Origin: an uncultured Bacteroidota bacterium
GTDB lineage: Bacteria; Bacteroidota; Bacteroidia; Bacteroidales; CAIWKO01
DNA: 23,045 nucleotides
Direction: 5' to 3'
NCBI GenBank assembly: GCA_937934705.1
Contig: CALGYY010000285.1
Span: forward strand, 1-23,045
In this document: positions 16,101 to 23,045 of the stretch, piece by piece
Layout: each line of letters opens with the position of its first letter
Numbering within the stretch: position 1 is the stretch's first letter
Notes under the pieces: generated by a model
Database searches by the model: none
What the model was told of the DNA's origin: nothing
What the model saw: only the letters and a program-made list of their open reading frames with translations
Made by a program: the position numbers and the translations under genes

Positions 16101-19100
16101 ATCGGGATAGTCAACACCCGTACCCCATGGGGTTACGCGCACCGGGATCTCATATTCATAATAATTGGATGTGAAATCTGACCCCAGCCTGATGAAAACA
16201 GTCAGGTCGCCATCATTCAAAGGCTCTGTGGCGAGTCCGGCTTCTGCGTGGACATACATTCTCAGGGTTTTGAACTGCCGCATATCGAAGTCACAGGTCT
16301 TGTAAACGGCGCGGGAATCCCCGTCCATCAGGTTGCAGACCTTCAGATCCAGCGATTGTTCATTCAACTGCTGAAGGTTGGTGGTTCCCAGACTGATCTC
16401 CCTTTCGATACCCGGTGGTACCACATAGGGAATGGGAACGCGCTCACTGTTCTCCTCAATGTTTACTGCAGAAACGTCAAAAGTGGTGTTGTTCTGGTTA
16501 TCGTCAGGGATGTATTCACCGGGTGTCAGCAGAGAGTATTTGTAACGTCTCCATTCACTGCGTACCAGGTCAAGCGTGGCAAAACGGCAAACAATGGAAT
16601 CAGTGAAGCCGGCCAGAAACATACGCATGAAGCGGATGGATTTGAAATCACTGATTCCGCCAACAATGCGGTCGGGCGACTGAATGGGGATTTTAAACTG
16701 GTACCAGTTGGTAGTTGCGGTGGTTCCGTTGGGTAACTGTACCGATGCTGCTCGCATGTCGGTAATGTAATTATCGCCCACGTTCATTTTCGTGGGATTC
16801 AGAGCCACTTTATATTGGAAGTAACGTTCGTTCTCATTCAGGGTATTGTCGCGGTTGATGTCTTCTCCGTCGGGCAGGGTCGTGGCCATCATCGGGTAAT
16901 CCACACCGTAAAGCGTGGACGATTGCTGTATGGTGAGCGAGTTCCCGTCGGTGTTGTTGTACTGGCGGTAACGTTGTAAAATGGACCGGGATTCATTGTC
17001 ATAATCAGGACCGCGGAAATAATGGTAGTCATCGCCGGAGGGGTCGGTGGCTGCTGCAGTATAGGCCTGCGAAGCTGTTCCGAAAGCCGCTGCCACACGC
17101 TGTACATAATCTGCTCCGAAGAAATCCAGCTCCTGCACGCTGCTCATGCCGTCGAGACCCACATCCTGGTATTGCCTCGAACTTTCATTGGCGTCAAAAG
17201 AGTAAGTGAGGGGCTGCACGTTAGGCACGATCCCCCAGATGGTGGTGTCCACCCTTTCGTCATAAACACCGTCGGCCGGTAAACCATTTTCTACACTCTT
17301 ACGCGAATCTCTCAATACGTCTTCTGAAATGTCTCCCAGGTTGATATAAAGGAATCCCCCTGTGTGTGAGGGATTATAAATGAAGGGATCCATCATCCAG
17401 AACTCAATATACTCCACATTGGTGGCCTCGAAATCAGTGGTTTCGATCTTGCGCGTGATCCCCGCCCATCGGGTCCAGGGATCCTGCAGTTTCCCGCTGG
17501 CGTTGATCCCGCTGGAATAACCTTCCGATCCGTCCACATCAAAATTGTAAGGCCCGCGGTCGGAGGGATAATAAGCCAGGTTCATGATGGCGATGTTCTG
17601 AGGCGTGTCGTAACTGTTCTCCTTCTGCGGGAATACCTCGTCCTCAAAAACTTCACGTACCATGTGATTCGAAATATCATCTTTGGTGATATGCGATGGG
17701 GTTTGGTTGTTGCCCCTGTAGAACACTGACGGGTCGATGACATACCATGCCAGCTTGGCGCGGTTGAAATTGAAAGCCAGTCCTGTGTTGGGTGCGGCTT
17801 CCGGGAAGAGATCCGGCTGCTTCTGTGGCGTGGAGGCCAGGAACCAGTTCTGTATGGTGCGAAGATCAATGGATGATTTGCTGCCTTCAAAATCGTCAAT
17901 ATAGGACGTGCCCGATTTGCCAATGGCTTTGGAATGCCCGGGAATGAGATGTGCGAACTCGCCGGAGACCGACACATTCGATTGTGCCTTGGTTTCGAGG
18001 AAGGGCAGCCAGTCGATGATCTTGGTGAGCAAACGCGATTCTGTCTGATAATCCCCGTTGATTCCCCAGATTGTATTGCTGATGGGCTCATCACCGAAGT
18101 TGACCTTCTGGGTGAGCGGTTTCTCCGAAAGATTCAGCACCGTTGCACCGAGATTGAATTTCTTGTTCACCATATAATCGACATGCAAACCCATCAGGGT
18201 CTTGGTCTGTATATCGAACATATTGTTGCTCTCCAGCGAAATATTAATGGGTGTCCCCGAATTCAGGATGCCCTCATTGATGATCTTGACACGCCCCAGC
18301 GTATAGTCAACGGTATAATCCACATTTTCAGTGAGCGGGATACCTCCGGCCGTCACCTTGACCGAACCCTGCGGAACATTCATGGCACCGAGCGAGATTT
18401 CCGAACCGGATGCGGATTTGAAAAAACCGGCGATGGAAAACTTGTTCTTGTCAGGATACTGCTGCGCCCCGGTCTTGGTCATGCTGTAAAGGGAATCGTA
18501 GCAATATTTGTCGGCTATGGCCATGAGGTTGGGATCCAGAAGATTTCCGCCTGTGATGGCCACCCTGAGATCCTGTCCGAAGGGTTCCAGCACCGGAAAG
18601 AAGATCCTTCCGTTGGTTTGCTGTATGGTTCCGCCCTGTGCCGCTGCATTGGGCAGAAAGTCAAAAACCCCGTCAGGAACCGGATCACCGTTGGTGTTCA
18701 GGCGGTCGCACCCCAGGACTTTGATCAGGGGGATCCCGTTAATGGCGCCTTCTGTGAGGTAACCCATGGGAACCCCATTCTCTTCACCGCTGAAAAGCAC
18801 ATTCAGCCTGAAGTCTTCCGGATTCACCTGGTAACCGCCGATGGCGTAAACGTTCTTCATCATCAGCCGGTACAGGGGAATGCGGGTATTCAGGGAGGAG
18901 CTTTTCAATAGCTTTACGGCCAGACACTTAGGCGCGCTCACCCCTTCATTGGAGAATTCACCGACCTGGAATACCGTAGTGTCTCCGATCAGGGTATACT
19001 GGAATGCTACCGCGAGCACCTGGTCGGAGTTCAGGGTCGTATTCAGTGAGATGAAACCGAGTTTGCTGTTAAAGGTATATTCCGAAGGATTGAGTTTACG

Positions 19101-20408
19101 GGCGAGTTCTACCTTGTCGAAATCGATTCCTGACTGAAGACCGAGACCGGTGAGATAGGTATTGGCTGTATTCAGGTCGCGGATCTGGCTGGTGTCGGTG
19201 ATAACGCCCGAAAGCAGGTTGTTCGCGGCATTGTCGGGATAAAACCCGCCACCGGTGATAATGGGGTTGTAAGGGTTGGGTTCACCGATATCCTGAAAGG
19301 CGATAATATTGCGGTTTTCCTGAGTGGGAGCCCCCACATTGGTGATCCAGACCTCTATTTTGGTAATGTTGATGGGCGATTGAACGATGGGCAGCTTCGA
19401 AAGGGCTTTGTTGTAATTCTCCCTGAAGTACTGGGCGACAAAGAAGTGCTTGTTCTCTTCATACTGATCAGCCTTAAGATCAAACTCACTCGTTTGCGCG
19501 CCGCCCGAAACGGTAATACTCTCGGTTTTACTCTTTTGTTGTGAATATACACCGGTGACGGTGGTGCGTCCGAATTTCAGTTTGGTCTTCACCCCGAAAA
19601 GAGCCTGACTCCCCGTGATCAGTGTTGAGTTCAGCGGAAGGGTCACATCTCCTGCTTCAATCAGCTGAATGATCTCGTCTTCCTTTCCTTCATACTTGAG
19701 ATTCATTTTATTCTCAAAATCAAAGGAAGCCTCTGTGTTGTAGTTCACGCCAAATTCAATTTTGTCACCGATCTTGGCGGTCACATTCATCTGTATCTTT
19801 TCCTGGAAGTCGAAATTCGTATTGCGGCGCTGTTTCACATCCAGAGCAGGATTGTCGGTACGGGTTGAAATCACACCAAAAATCAGCTCTGCAGAACCAG
19901 AAGGGCGGATATCAATGGTATTGCTCCCGAAGATCTTGTCAAAGGTTTCTCCCCCTATCCTGATTTTTGGAATGATGCCGTTGTCGCCCTTGGTCAGCCT
20001 GTTGGCATGCGTCTTCTGCCGCCAGTACTCCTGCATGGCCTTGTCGGCGTCGTAGTTGAGGTACTCCTCAAAGCTCATATAGTTTGAAGGACGGTATTCC
20101 AGCGAGCCGACCTGGTTGGTGAGAATATACTCATTGTTATCCGGATCGTAGATCAGATCCTGGGTCACATTGGAAGGGTTGTTCATGTATAGCCCGCCGT
20201 TCTGCGCCGGGTCGTAGGGATTGCCGTCGTTGTCGTCGAAGGGAAATGGGAGAACCGTATCGGGAGGCGTCAGACCACGATCCTGTTGGGCAGAAATACG
20301 ATCGGGATCGACCAGCCTGTGATCCGGCCCGGCGGAACCCGACCACGCCAGGGAGATGATGAAGCCTGCTGCCAGAAGGTTCAGGAAGTATTTTAAATAG
20401 CGCTCCAA
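13119..20408 (-). CDS. sprA: Type IX secretion system outer-membrane translocon SprA/Sov
   Basis: SprA is the very large (36-stranded) beta-barrel that forms the protein-conducting pore of the type IX secretion system. It exports adhesins, gliding motility proteins and enzymes carrying T9SS C-terminal signals. At 2,429 residues it has the family's size. A signal peptide (about 1-26, hydrophobic core LNLLAAGFIISLAW) is followed by the conserved PPDTVLPFPFDD region, the YIDDFEGSKSSIDL motif (around 860), many alternating beta strands, and a C-terminal barrel strand ending in an aromatic-containing LRFTLAQ. No in-frame ATG lies near the signal peptide; the frame begins at TTG (20408) or possibly CTG (20420). 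An ATG at 20431 is one base out of frame (see findings). It lies 157 bp after ruvA, with a -7 box at 20444-20451. No T9SS cargo gene is in the window. Confidence 0.95.
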   Translation of the reverse strand: MERYLKYFLNLLAAGFIISLAWSGSAGPDHRLVDPDRISAQQDRGLTPPDTVLPFPFDDNDGNPYDPAQNGGLYMNNPSNVTQDLIYDPDNNEYILTNQVGSLEYRPSNYMSFEEYLNYDADKAMQEYWRQKTHANRLTKGDNGIIPKIRIGGETFDKIFGSNTIDIRPSGSAELIFGVISTRTDNPALDVKQRRNTNFDFQEKIQMNVTAKIGDKIEFGVNYNTEASFDFENKMNLKYEGKEDEIIQLIEAGDVTLPLNSTLITGSQALFGVKTKLKFGRTTVTGVYSQQKSKTESITVSGGAQTSEFDLKADQYEENKHFFVAQYFRENYNKALSKLPIVQSPINITKIEVWITNVGAPTQENRNIIAFQDIGEPNPYNPIITGGGFYPDNAANNLLSGVITDTSQIRDLNTANTYLTGLGLQSGIDFDKVELARKLNPSEYTFNSKLGFISLNTTLNSDQVLAVAFQYTLIGDTTVFQVGEFSNEGVSAPKCLAVKLLKSSSLNTRIPLYRLMMKNVYAIGGYQVNPEDFRLNVLFSGEENGVPMGYLTEGAINGIPLIKVLGCDRLNTNGDPVPDGVFDFLPNAAAQGGTIQQTNGRIFFPVLEPFGQDLRVAITGGNLLDPNLMAIADKYCYDSLYSMTKTGAQQYPDKNKFSIAGFFKSASGSEISLGAMNVPQGSVKVTAGGIPLTENVDYTVDYTLGRVKIINEGILNSGTPINISLESNNMFDIQTKTLMGLHVDYMVNKKFNLGATVLNLSEKPLTQKVNFGDEPISNTIWGINGDYQTESRLLTKIIDWLPFLETKAQSNVSVSGEFAHLIPGHSKAIGKSGTSYIDDFEGSKSSIDLRTIQNWFLASTPQKQPDLFPEAAPNTGLAFNFNRAKLAWYVIDPSVFYRGNNQTPSHITKDDISNHMVREVFEDEVFPQKENSYDTPQNIAIMNLAYYPSDRGPYNFDVDGSEGYSSGINASGKLQDPWTRWAGITRKIETTDFEATNVEYIEFWMMDPFIYNPSHTGGFLYINLGDISEDVLRDSRKSVENGLPADGVYDERVDTTIWGIVPNVQPLTYSFDANESSRQYQDVGLDGMSSVQELDFFGADYVQRVAAAFGTASQAYTAAATDPSGDDYHYFRGPDYDNESRSILQRYRQYNNTDGNSLTIQQSSTLYGVDYPMMATTLPDGEDINRDNTLNENERYFQYKVALNPTKMNVGDNYITDMRAASVQLPNGTTATTNWYQFKIPIQSPDRIVGGISDFKSIRFMRMFLAGFTDSIVCRFATLDLVRSEWRRYKYSLLTPGEYIPDDNQNNTTFDVSAVNIEENSERVPIPYVVPPGIEREISLGTTNLQQLNEQSLDLKVCNLMDGDSRAVYKTCDFDMRQFKTLRMYVHAEAGLATEPLNDGDLTVFIRLGSDFTSNYYEYEIPVRVTPWGTGVDYPDSIWYPENQMEIILEYLVNAKKDRNTAMREPGSPISITMPFITYDDFGNIITVVGNPSLSAVKTIMLGIRNPKQSSSNPYDDGNPKCAEVWLNELRLTDFDEDGGWAATARVNAALADFGNLSVAGTISTPGFGSIDKKVNERQKETLVSYDIATNLELGKFFPEKWGLKIPMHYDFAETRSTPQYNPLNPDIKYKDDLATFDSKQEKDSIRERTQDYTRRQSLNFMNVRKTKVSGSSKSHIWDVENLDISYAFTEIYHRNVDIEYDVKKTHRGGLGYNFTGTPKPVKPFDKVKFMNNKYLRIIKDFNFYYMPKMLTFRTDLDKQFSESLLRNKTTAIIILEPTYIKSFNWTRNYGLKWDLTQNLKLDYSAMANARVDEPPGKIDKNNPNYKELRDSVWNNVLDFGRLTTYNQKLDITYNVPINKLPFLSWVTATAKYGGNYSWTALPLTTDSLDRIIENPMGNTIENSNTQQLNINANFVNLYNYIPYLKKINDKKRQGSTKQPKSNMPPAEGDSAENKINWGKEILDNALSILMLVKTANFSYQENNGEVLPGFMPKPVALGMDWKQMAPGIDFVFGNPSDIWGGGQDIRAIAYREGWMSTDTNLNMPYAVKESKTLNLQVTLEPLPALRIDVTANSSYTNVNSMYLRGDGLGGFNEYSPMQTGSFSMSYLTWGTAFIGDNKDNSNATFEKFKDYRIIIANRLAQANPFSSGALDSLGFPDGYGATSQDVLIPAFLAAYAKKDPEKIGLKPFSQKLLSAFPLPNWKITYTGLTKIKWIKKYFKNFSLSHSYRNTYSVGSYVTSVRFRDEDLDGYTYVRDVANNFISEREIGTISINEQFSPLIGFDMTMVNSLLIKFEIRKTRNLALSFSNTQLTEVTSDEYVIGAGYRVKNVSFNIKSGGRKKLIKSDLNIKADFSIRDNKTVLRKLVENLDQVSAGQRVMSISVSADYQISEKFNIRLFFDKIINNPFVTSNYRNSNTNAGLSLRFTLAQ

Positions 20409-20443
20409 GCCGTGTTTCAGGGTTTGTTCATTAAAAAAACGTG

Positions 20444-20451
20444 CAAAGATA
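20444..20451 (-). promoter_or_regulatory. Candidate -7 promoter element of sprA
   Basis: TATCTTTG on the minus strand matches TAnnTTTG. Transcription would begin near 20437, leaving only a few nt before the out-of-frame ATG at 20431. No consensus TTTG is seen upstream. Confidence 0.45.
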
Positions 20452-20565
20452 AACTTTTTATCTTCATCGGGAACCTTGCAGCCACATTCATTGCCGTGAT
20501 CCGGATTCGGTTAAGATTCAGATATTCACGGTTTTCCAACGCTTATGGCGGACAAAGCCTGCTTG

Positions 20566-21165
20566 TCACAAAATCTTCAATGCCTGTTTGATCAGCTGTT
20601 CCACCCCAAGCGCGGGTTCGGTTTTCATGATCCTTTCAAGTGCCTTCTCAGCCGGATTTCTGCTGAATCCCAAAAGGATCAATGCAGATAACGCCTCTTC
20701 CCTGTTTGTATTGTGCGGTGTGCTCAAAATGTCGCCCTGCACTCCGGCTTTGCCGATTTTATCGCGCAGGTCAATGATGATCTTCTGTGCAGTTTTGCCA
20801 CCTATCCCTTTCACGCTTTGGAACAGTCCGACATTACCATTCAGTATGGCAGCCACGACATCATCGGCCGTGAGCGAAGAAATGATCAGCCGGGCCGTGT
20901 TGGATCCCACGCCGGAGACGGAAATGAGATGGAGGAAAACCTCCCTCTCTTTCACGCTGTGAAAGCCGTAAAGACTCAGACCCACAGGAGTGGTGGCCTC
21001 GGTCTTTATGGCCAGATGGGTGAATAGTCTGCAGTTCTGGTTCACCTCACCCAATACCGAAAAAGTATTCAGGCTGATGTTCAGAAAGTAACCTATGCCA
21101 TTACACTCGATAATGGCATAGGTGGGTGTTTTTTCGGCCAGCCGGCCTTCGATGCTGTTGATCAT
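20566..21165 (-). CDS. ruvA: Holliday junction branch migration protein RuvA
   Basis: RuvA binds four-way DNA junctions as a tetramer and loads the RuvB motor for branch migration. The 199-residue protein has the three family parts. First is an OB-fold domain (1-65, starting INSIEGRLAEKTPTYAIIECNGIGY). Next is a middle domain with two helix-hairpin-helix motifs (LISVSGVGSNTA and FQSVKGIGGKTA) followed by KIIIDLRDKI. Last, after a flexible linker, is a C-terminal three-helix domain (about 153-199, EEALSALILLGFSRNPAEKAL) that contacts RuvB. The ATG lies 3 nt after the maeB stop, so the two genes are translationally linked. ruvB and ruvC are not in the window. Confidence 0.97.
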   Translation of the reverse strand: MINSIEGRLAEKTPTYAIIECNGIGYFLNISLNTFSVLGEVNQNCRLFTHLAIKTEATTPVGLSLYGFHSVKEREVFLHLISVSGVGSNTARLIISSLTADDVVAAILNGNVGLFQSVKGIGGKTAQKIIIDLRDKIGKAGVQGDILSTPHNTNREEALSALILLGFSRNPAEKALERIMKTEPALGVEQLIKQALKIL

Positions 21166-21168
21166 GGA

Positions 21169-22623
21169 TCAGGAAACCTGTTTGATGGCCCATTCCAGTG
21201 CTTTGTCCAGCATTTCCTGGGGTGGATTTTTGATAAAGCCGGTTTCCGTCAGATGGCTGATCATATCCCTGGAACCCTTGATATCTGCGGCCGCAGTATC
21301 AAAAGCCTGCTGACGGCTCAACTCAATACGGGCCACACCGTCTTTGATGGCCTGCATGGCCACATCCGCTGCTTCTTCCGGAAATACTGAGGCTTCATCC
21401 ATGGTAGGAACAATGTTTTCCGGATCAATCCCGCGTTTTTCAGCGTAATTCGCCAGTGAATGGGCTGCAGCAATGGCCATATTATCGGTGATCTTACGGG
21501 CACGTACCATCAGGGCGCCCTTCAGGATCCCCGGGAAACCGATGGAATTGTTCACCTGGTTGGGGAAGTCACCGCGACCCGTTGCAACAATATAAGCTCC
21601 TGCTTCTTTGGCTGCATAGGGATATATTTCGGGAACAGGATTGGCACAGGCAAATACGATGGATTTCTCATTCATGGACTTCACCCATTCCGGCTTCACG
21701 GTATCAGGGCCCGGAGTCGAAAGCGAAATCAGCACATCAGCGCCCTTCATCGCTTCTTCTATCGTTTCGATGCATTTGGGGTTGGTCTGCTCGCACAGTT
21801 CCCATTTGCGGTAAAAACGTTTGTCGTCTTCAATATCCTTACGTCCTTTGTGTAATGATCCCTTGGTGTCAAAAAGGATCATGTTTTCTCCGCTGGCACC
21901 ATCGGCCAGGATCAGGCGCGCAATAGTGGTATTGGAAGCCCCGGCTCCGTAAAGAACAATTTTGGCATCAGAGATCTTCTTCCCCGCCAGCTTAAGAGCG
22001 TTGATTAGTCCCGCCAGCGTGACACAGGCCGTTCCCTGGGCATCGTCGTGCCATACAGGGATGTCGCATTCCTCACGCAGTACATCCAGTACCCGGTAAC
22101 AGTTCGGCTGACTGATATCTTCAAGGTTAACAGCGCCAAAACTGTGCTGGCACATTTTTACAAAATCAATGATCTTCTCAGGATCATTCTTGCCCTGGGC
22201 ATTCTTGCTGTCGATACACAAAGCCACAGCATCAAAGCCCCCGAGATATTTCATCAGAAAAGCCTTGCCTTCCATAACGCCCAGTCCTCCCGGAGGCGTA
22301 CAGTCGCCATCACCCAGTACACGCGTAGAATCGCTGACCACCGCCACCAGGTTCGCCCGGTTCGAGAGATCATAGGAAGTGTCGTAGTTATCGCGGATGT
22401 TGGTGGAAACCTTGGATACACCTGGTGTGTACCATACATTAAACCAGTTGAACCCGATTACCGGTGCTTTAGGCACGGTCTGTATCTTCCCTCCGTAAAA
22501 AGCGTGGGCGTCTTCGGACAGCTTTTTCAAAAAGAGTGTCTTGGCTTTGGCGATTTGTTCCGGGCTGAATTCCCTGGGGAACACTTTGTTCAGATTGCTC
22601 AGGTTCAACTGGATCTTTTCCAT
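21169..22623 (-). CDS. Malic enzyme (malate dehydrogenase, oxaloacetate-decarboxylating)
   Basis: Malic enzyme converts malate to pyruvate and CO2 with reduction of NAD(P)+, feeding pyruvate and NADPH. The 484-residue protein is the short form without the phosphotransacetylase-like tail of MaeB. Catalytic and metal-binding features are present: the Tyr of WYTPGVSKV, the Lys of VMEGKAFL, Glu/Asp of VNLEDI, the Asp pair of VWHDDAQGTA, the Rossmann motif GAGASNTTIARLI, and CANPVPEI. The segment VVSDSTRVLGDGDCTPPGGLG departs from the common VSDGTAVLGLGDIGP, so it is a divergent subgroup. I start at ATG 22623 rather than 22668, because MEKIQLNLSN begins the conserved part and the extra 15 residues look like a translated leader. 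Cofactor (NAD or NADP) is not decided. Confidence 0.9.
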   Translation of the reverse strand: MEKIQLNLSNLNKVFPREFSPEQIAKAKTLFLKKLSEDAHAFYGGKIQTVPKAPVIGFNWFNVWYTPGVSKVSTNIRDNYDTSYDLSNRANLVAVVSDSTRVLGDGDCTPPGGLGVMEGKAFLMKYLGGFDAVALCIDSKNAQGKNDPEKIIDFVKMCQHSFGAVNLEDISQPNCYRVLDVLREECDIPVWHDDAQGTACVTLAGLINALKLAGKKISDAKIVLYGAGASNTTIARLILADGASGENMILFDTKGSLHKGRKDIEDDKRFYRKWELCEQTNPKCIETIEEAMKGADVLISLSTPGPDTVKPEWVKSMNEKSIVFACANPVPEIYPYAAKEAGAYIVATGRGDFPNQVNNSIGFPGILKGALMVRARKITDNMAIAAAHSLANYAEKRGIDPENIVPTMDEASVFPEEAADVAMQAIKDGVARIELSRQQAFDTAAADIKGSRDMISHLTETGFIKNPPQEMLDKALEWAIKQVS

Positions 22624-22731
22624 GATAATCAATATTTTAAGTTTGGTGTGGTGAATTTGGTTGTTCACGGTAAAATTACATTTTTTGCTTTAATGTGAAA
22701 TGATTCACAGAAAAAAACCCAGAAGCGGTCT

Positions 22732-23045
22732 TGAGGGCGCATGCGGGGTCGGTGCTTGTAGGATCATTCTGTGCTTGCGCCCTGTCTTTACGGCGCAGGG
22801 AGGGCAGTGCCAATAGTATAATTTAGGAGCGCGCCGTGTTATGAGGGCGCATGCGGGGTCGGTGCTTGTTGGATTATTCGGTGCTTGCGCCCTGTCTTTA
22901 CGGCGCAGGGAGGGCAGTGCCAATAGTATAATTTAGGAGCGCGCCGTGTTATGAGGGCGCATGCGGGGTCGGTGCTTGTTGGATTATTCGGTGCTTGCGC
23001 CCTGTCTTTACGGCGCAGGGAGGGCAGTGCCAATAGTATAATTTA
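22732..23045. repeat. Tandem array of a 110-bp non-coding repeat (2.9 units, continues past window)
   Basis: Three head-to-tail units start at 22732, 22842 and 22952; the last is cut by the window edge after 94 nt. Unit 2 and the visible part of unit 3 are identical. Unit 1 differs at three positions, all in one short stretch near 22760-22770. Each unit holds a GC-rich hairpin (TGCGCC/GGCGCA, 22776-22781/22792-22797), a competing pairing CCCTG/CAGGG, a TATAAT (22816-22821), a GC-palindromic stretch (GCGCGC) and, in units 2 and 3, an internal 10-bp direct repeat TCGGTGCTTG. The length is not a multiple of three, so successive units cannot share a reading frame. It lies about 110 bp upstream of the maeB start. 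Confidence 0.9.

Noticed and set aside
17934..18911. 325-codon and other long open frames antisense to sprA (also 15288-15878, 16248-16736)
   Set aside because: They arise from the codon bias of a 7.3-kb gene on the other strand; no motifs or leaders of their own.
22705..23033. Minus-strand open frames in the 110-bp tandem array giving Cys/Arg/Pro-rich peptides
   Set aside because: The 110-bp period shifts the frame at each unit, so the same DNA would encode different peptides in each copy. This is not how a coding repeat behaves.
22732..23045. CRISPR array
   Set aside because: Units are 110 bp, contiguous and without unique spacers; no cas genes are present.

Overview
This window reads as a chromosomal segment of a Bacteroidota bacterium with medium GC content. 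Three things point there. First, a 2,429-residue SprA/Sov protein, the type IX secretion translocon, is found only in that phylum. Second, several upstream regions carry the phylum's promoter signature (TTTG, 19 bp, TAnnTTTG) and usually lack a Shine-Dalgarno. Third, the gene families have a Bacteroidales-like flavour: an RprX/RprY-like two-component pair, a GIN-domain lipoprotein, RecQ with an extra C-terminal HTH, and a TonB/VanZ/GcvH cluster. Genus or species cannot be assigned from the window alone.

Layout, left to right. 1-453 is non-coding and repeat-rich: a REP-like inverted repeat, a terminator-like hairpin, and a 137-bp element with inverted ends just upstream of corA. 454-1365 is corA (Mg2+/Co2+ channel), convergent with a FlK-like hotdog thioesterase (1373-1759, -). 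After a 465-bp gap with two outward-facing promoters come a sensor histidine kinase and an overlapping OmpR-type regulator (2225-4238, +), then a ZIP metal transporter (4323-5102, +). mazG (-) lies convergent to it. A divergent promoter region separates mazG from a PagL-like outer-membrane acyl hydrolase, which overlaps a GIN-domain lipoprotein (5946-7809, +). A shared terminator separates these from a minus-strand group: a MORN-repeat lipoprotein, an OmpH/Skp-like membrane protein, and recQ. From 11476 to 22623 all genes are on the minus strand, in transcription order maeB, ruvA, sprA, gcvH, vanZ-like, tonB-like. From memory, part or all of this order recurs in other Bacteroidota. The right edge (22732-23045) is a tandem array of a 110-bp non-coding repeat that runs out of the window.

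Functionally this is mostly core genome with an envelope theme: metal import (CorA, ZIP), envelope sensing (RprX-like kinase), lipid A or outer-membrane modification (PagL-like), periplasmic/OM chaperone and energy transduction (OmpH, TonB), and protein export (SprA). I found no defence island, prophage, insertion sequence with a transposase, CRISPR array, or convincing new multigene system. The less ordinary signals are the 110-bp tandem array, the 137-bp inverted-end element, a probable one-base discrepancy at the sprA start, a PagL-like enzyme with Asn in place of the expected catalytic Glu, and a C8 tract in the kinase leader.
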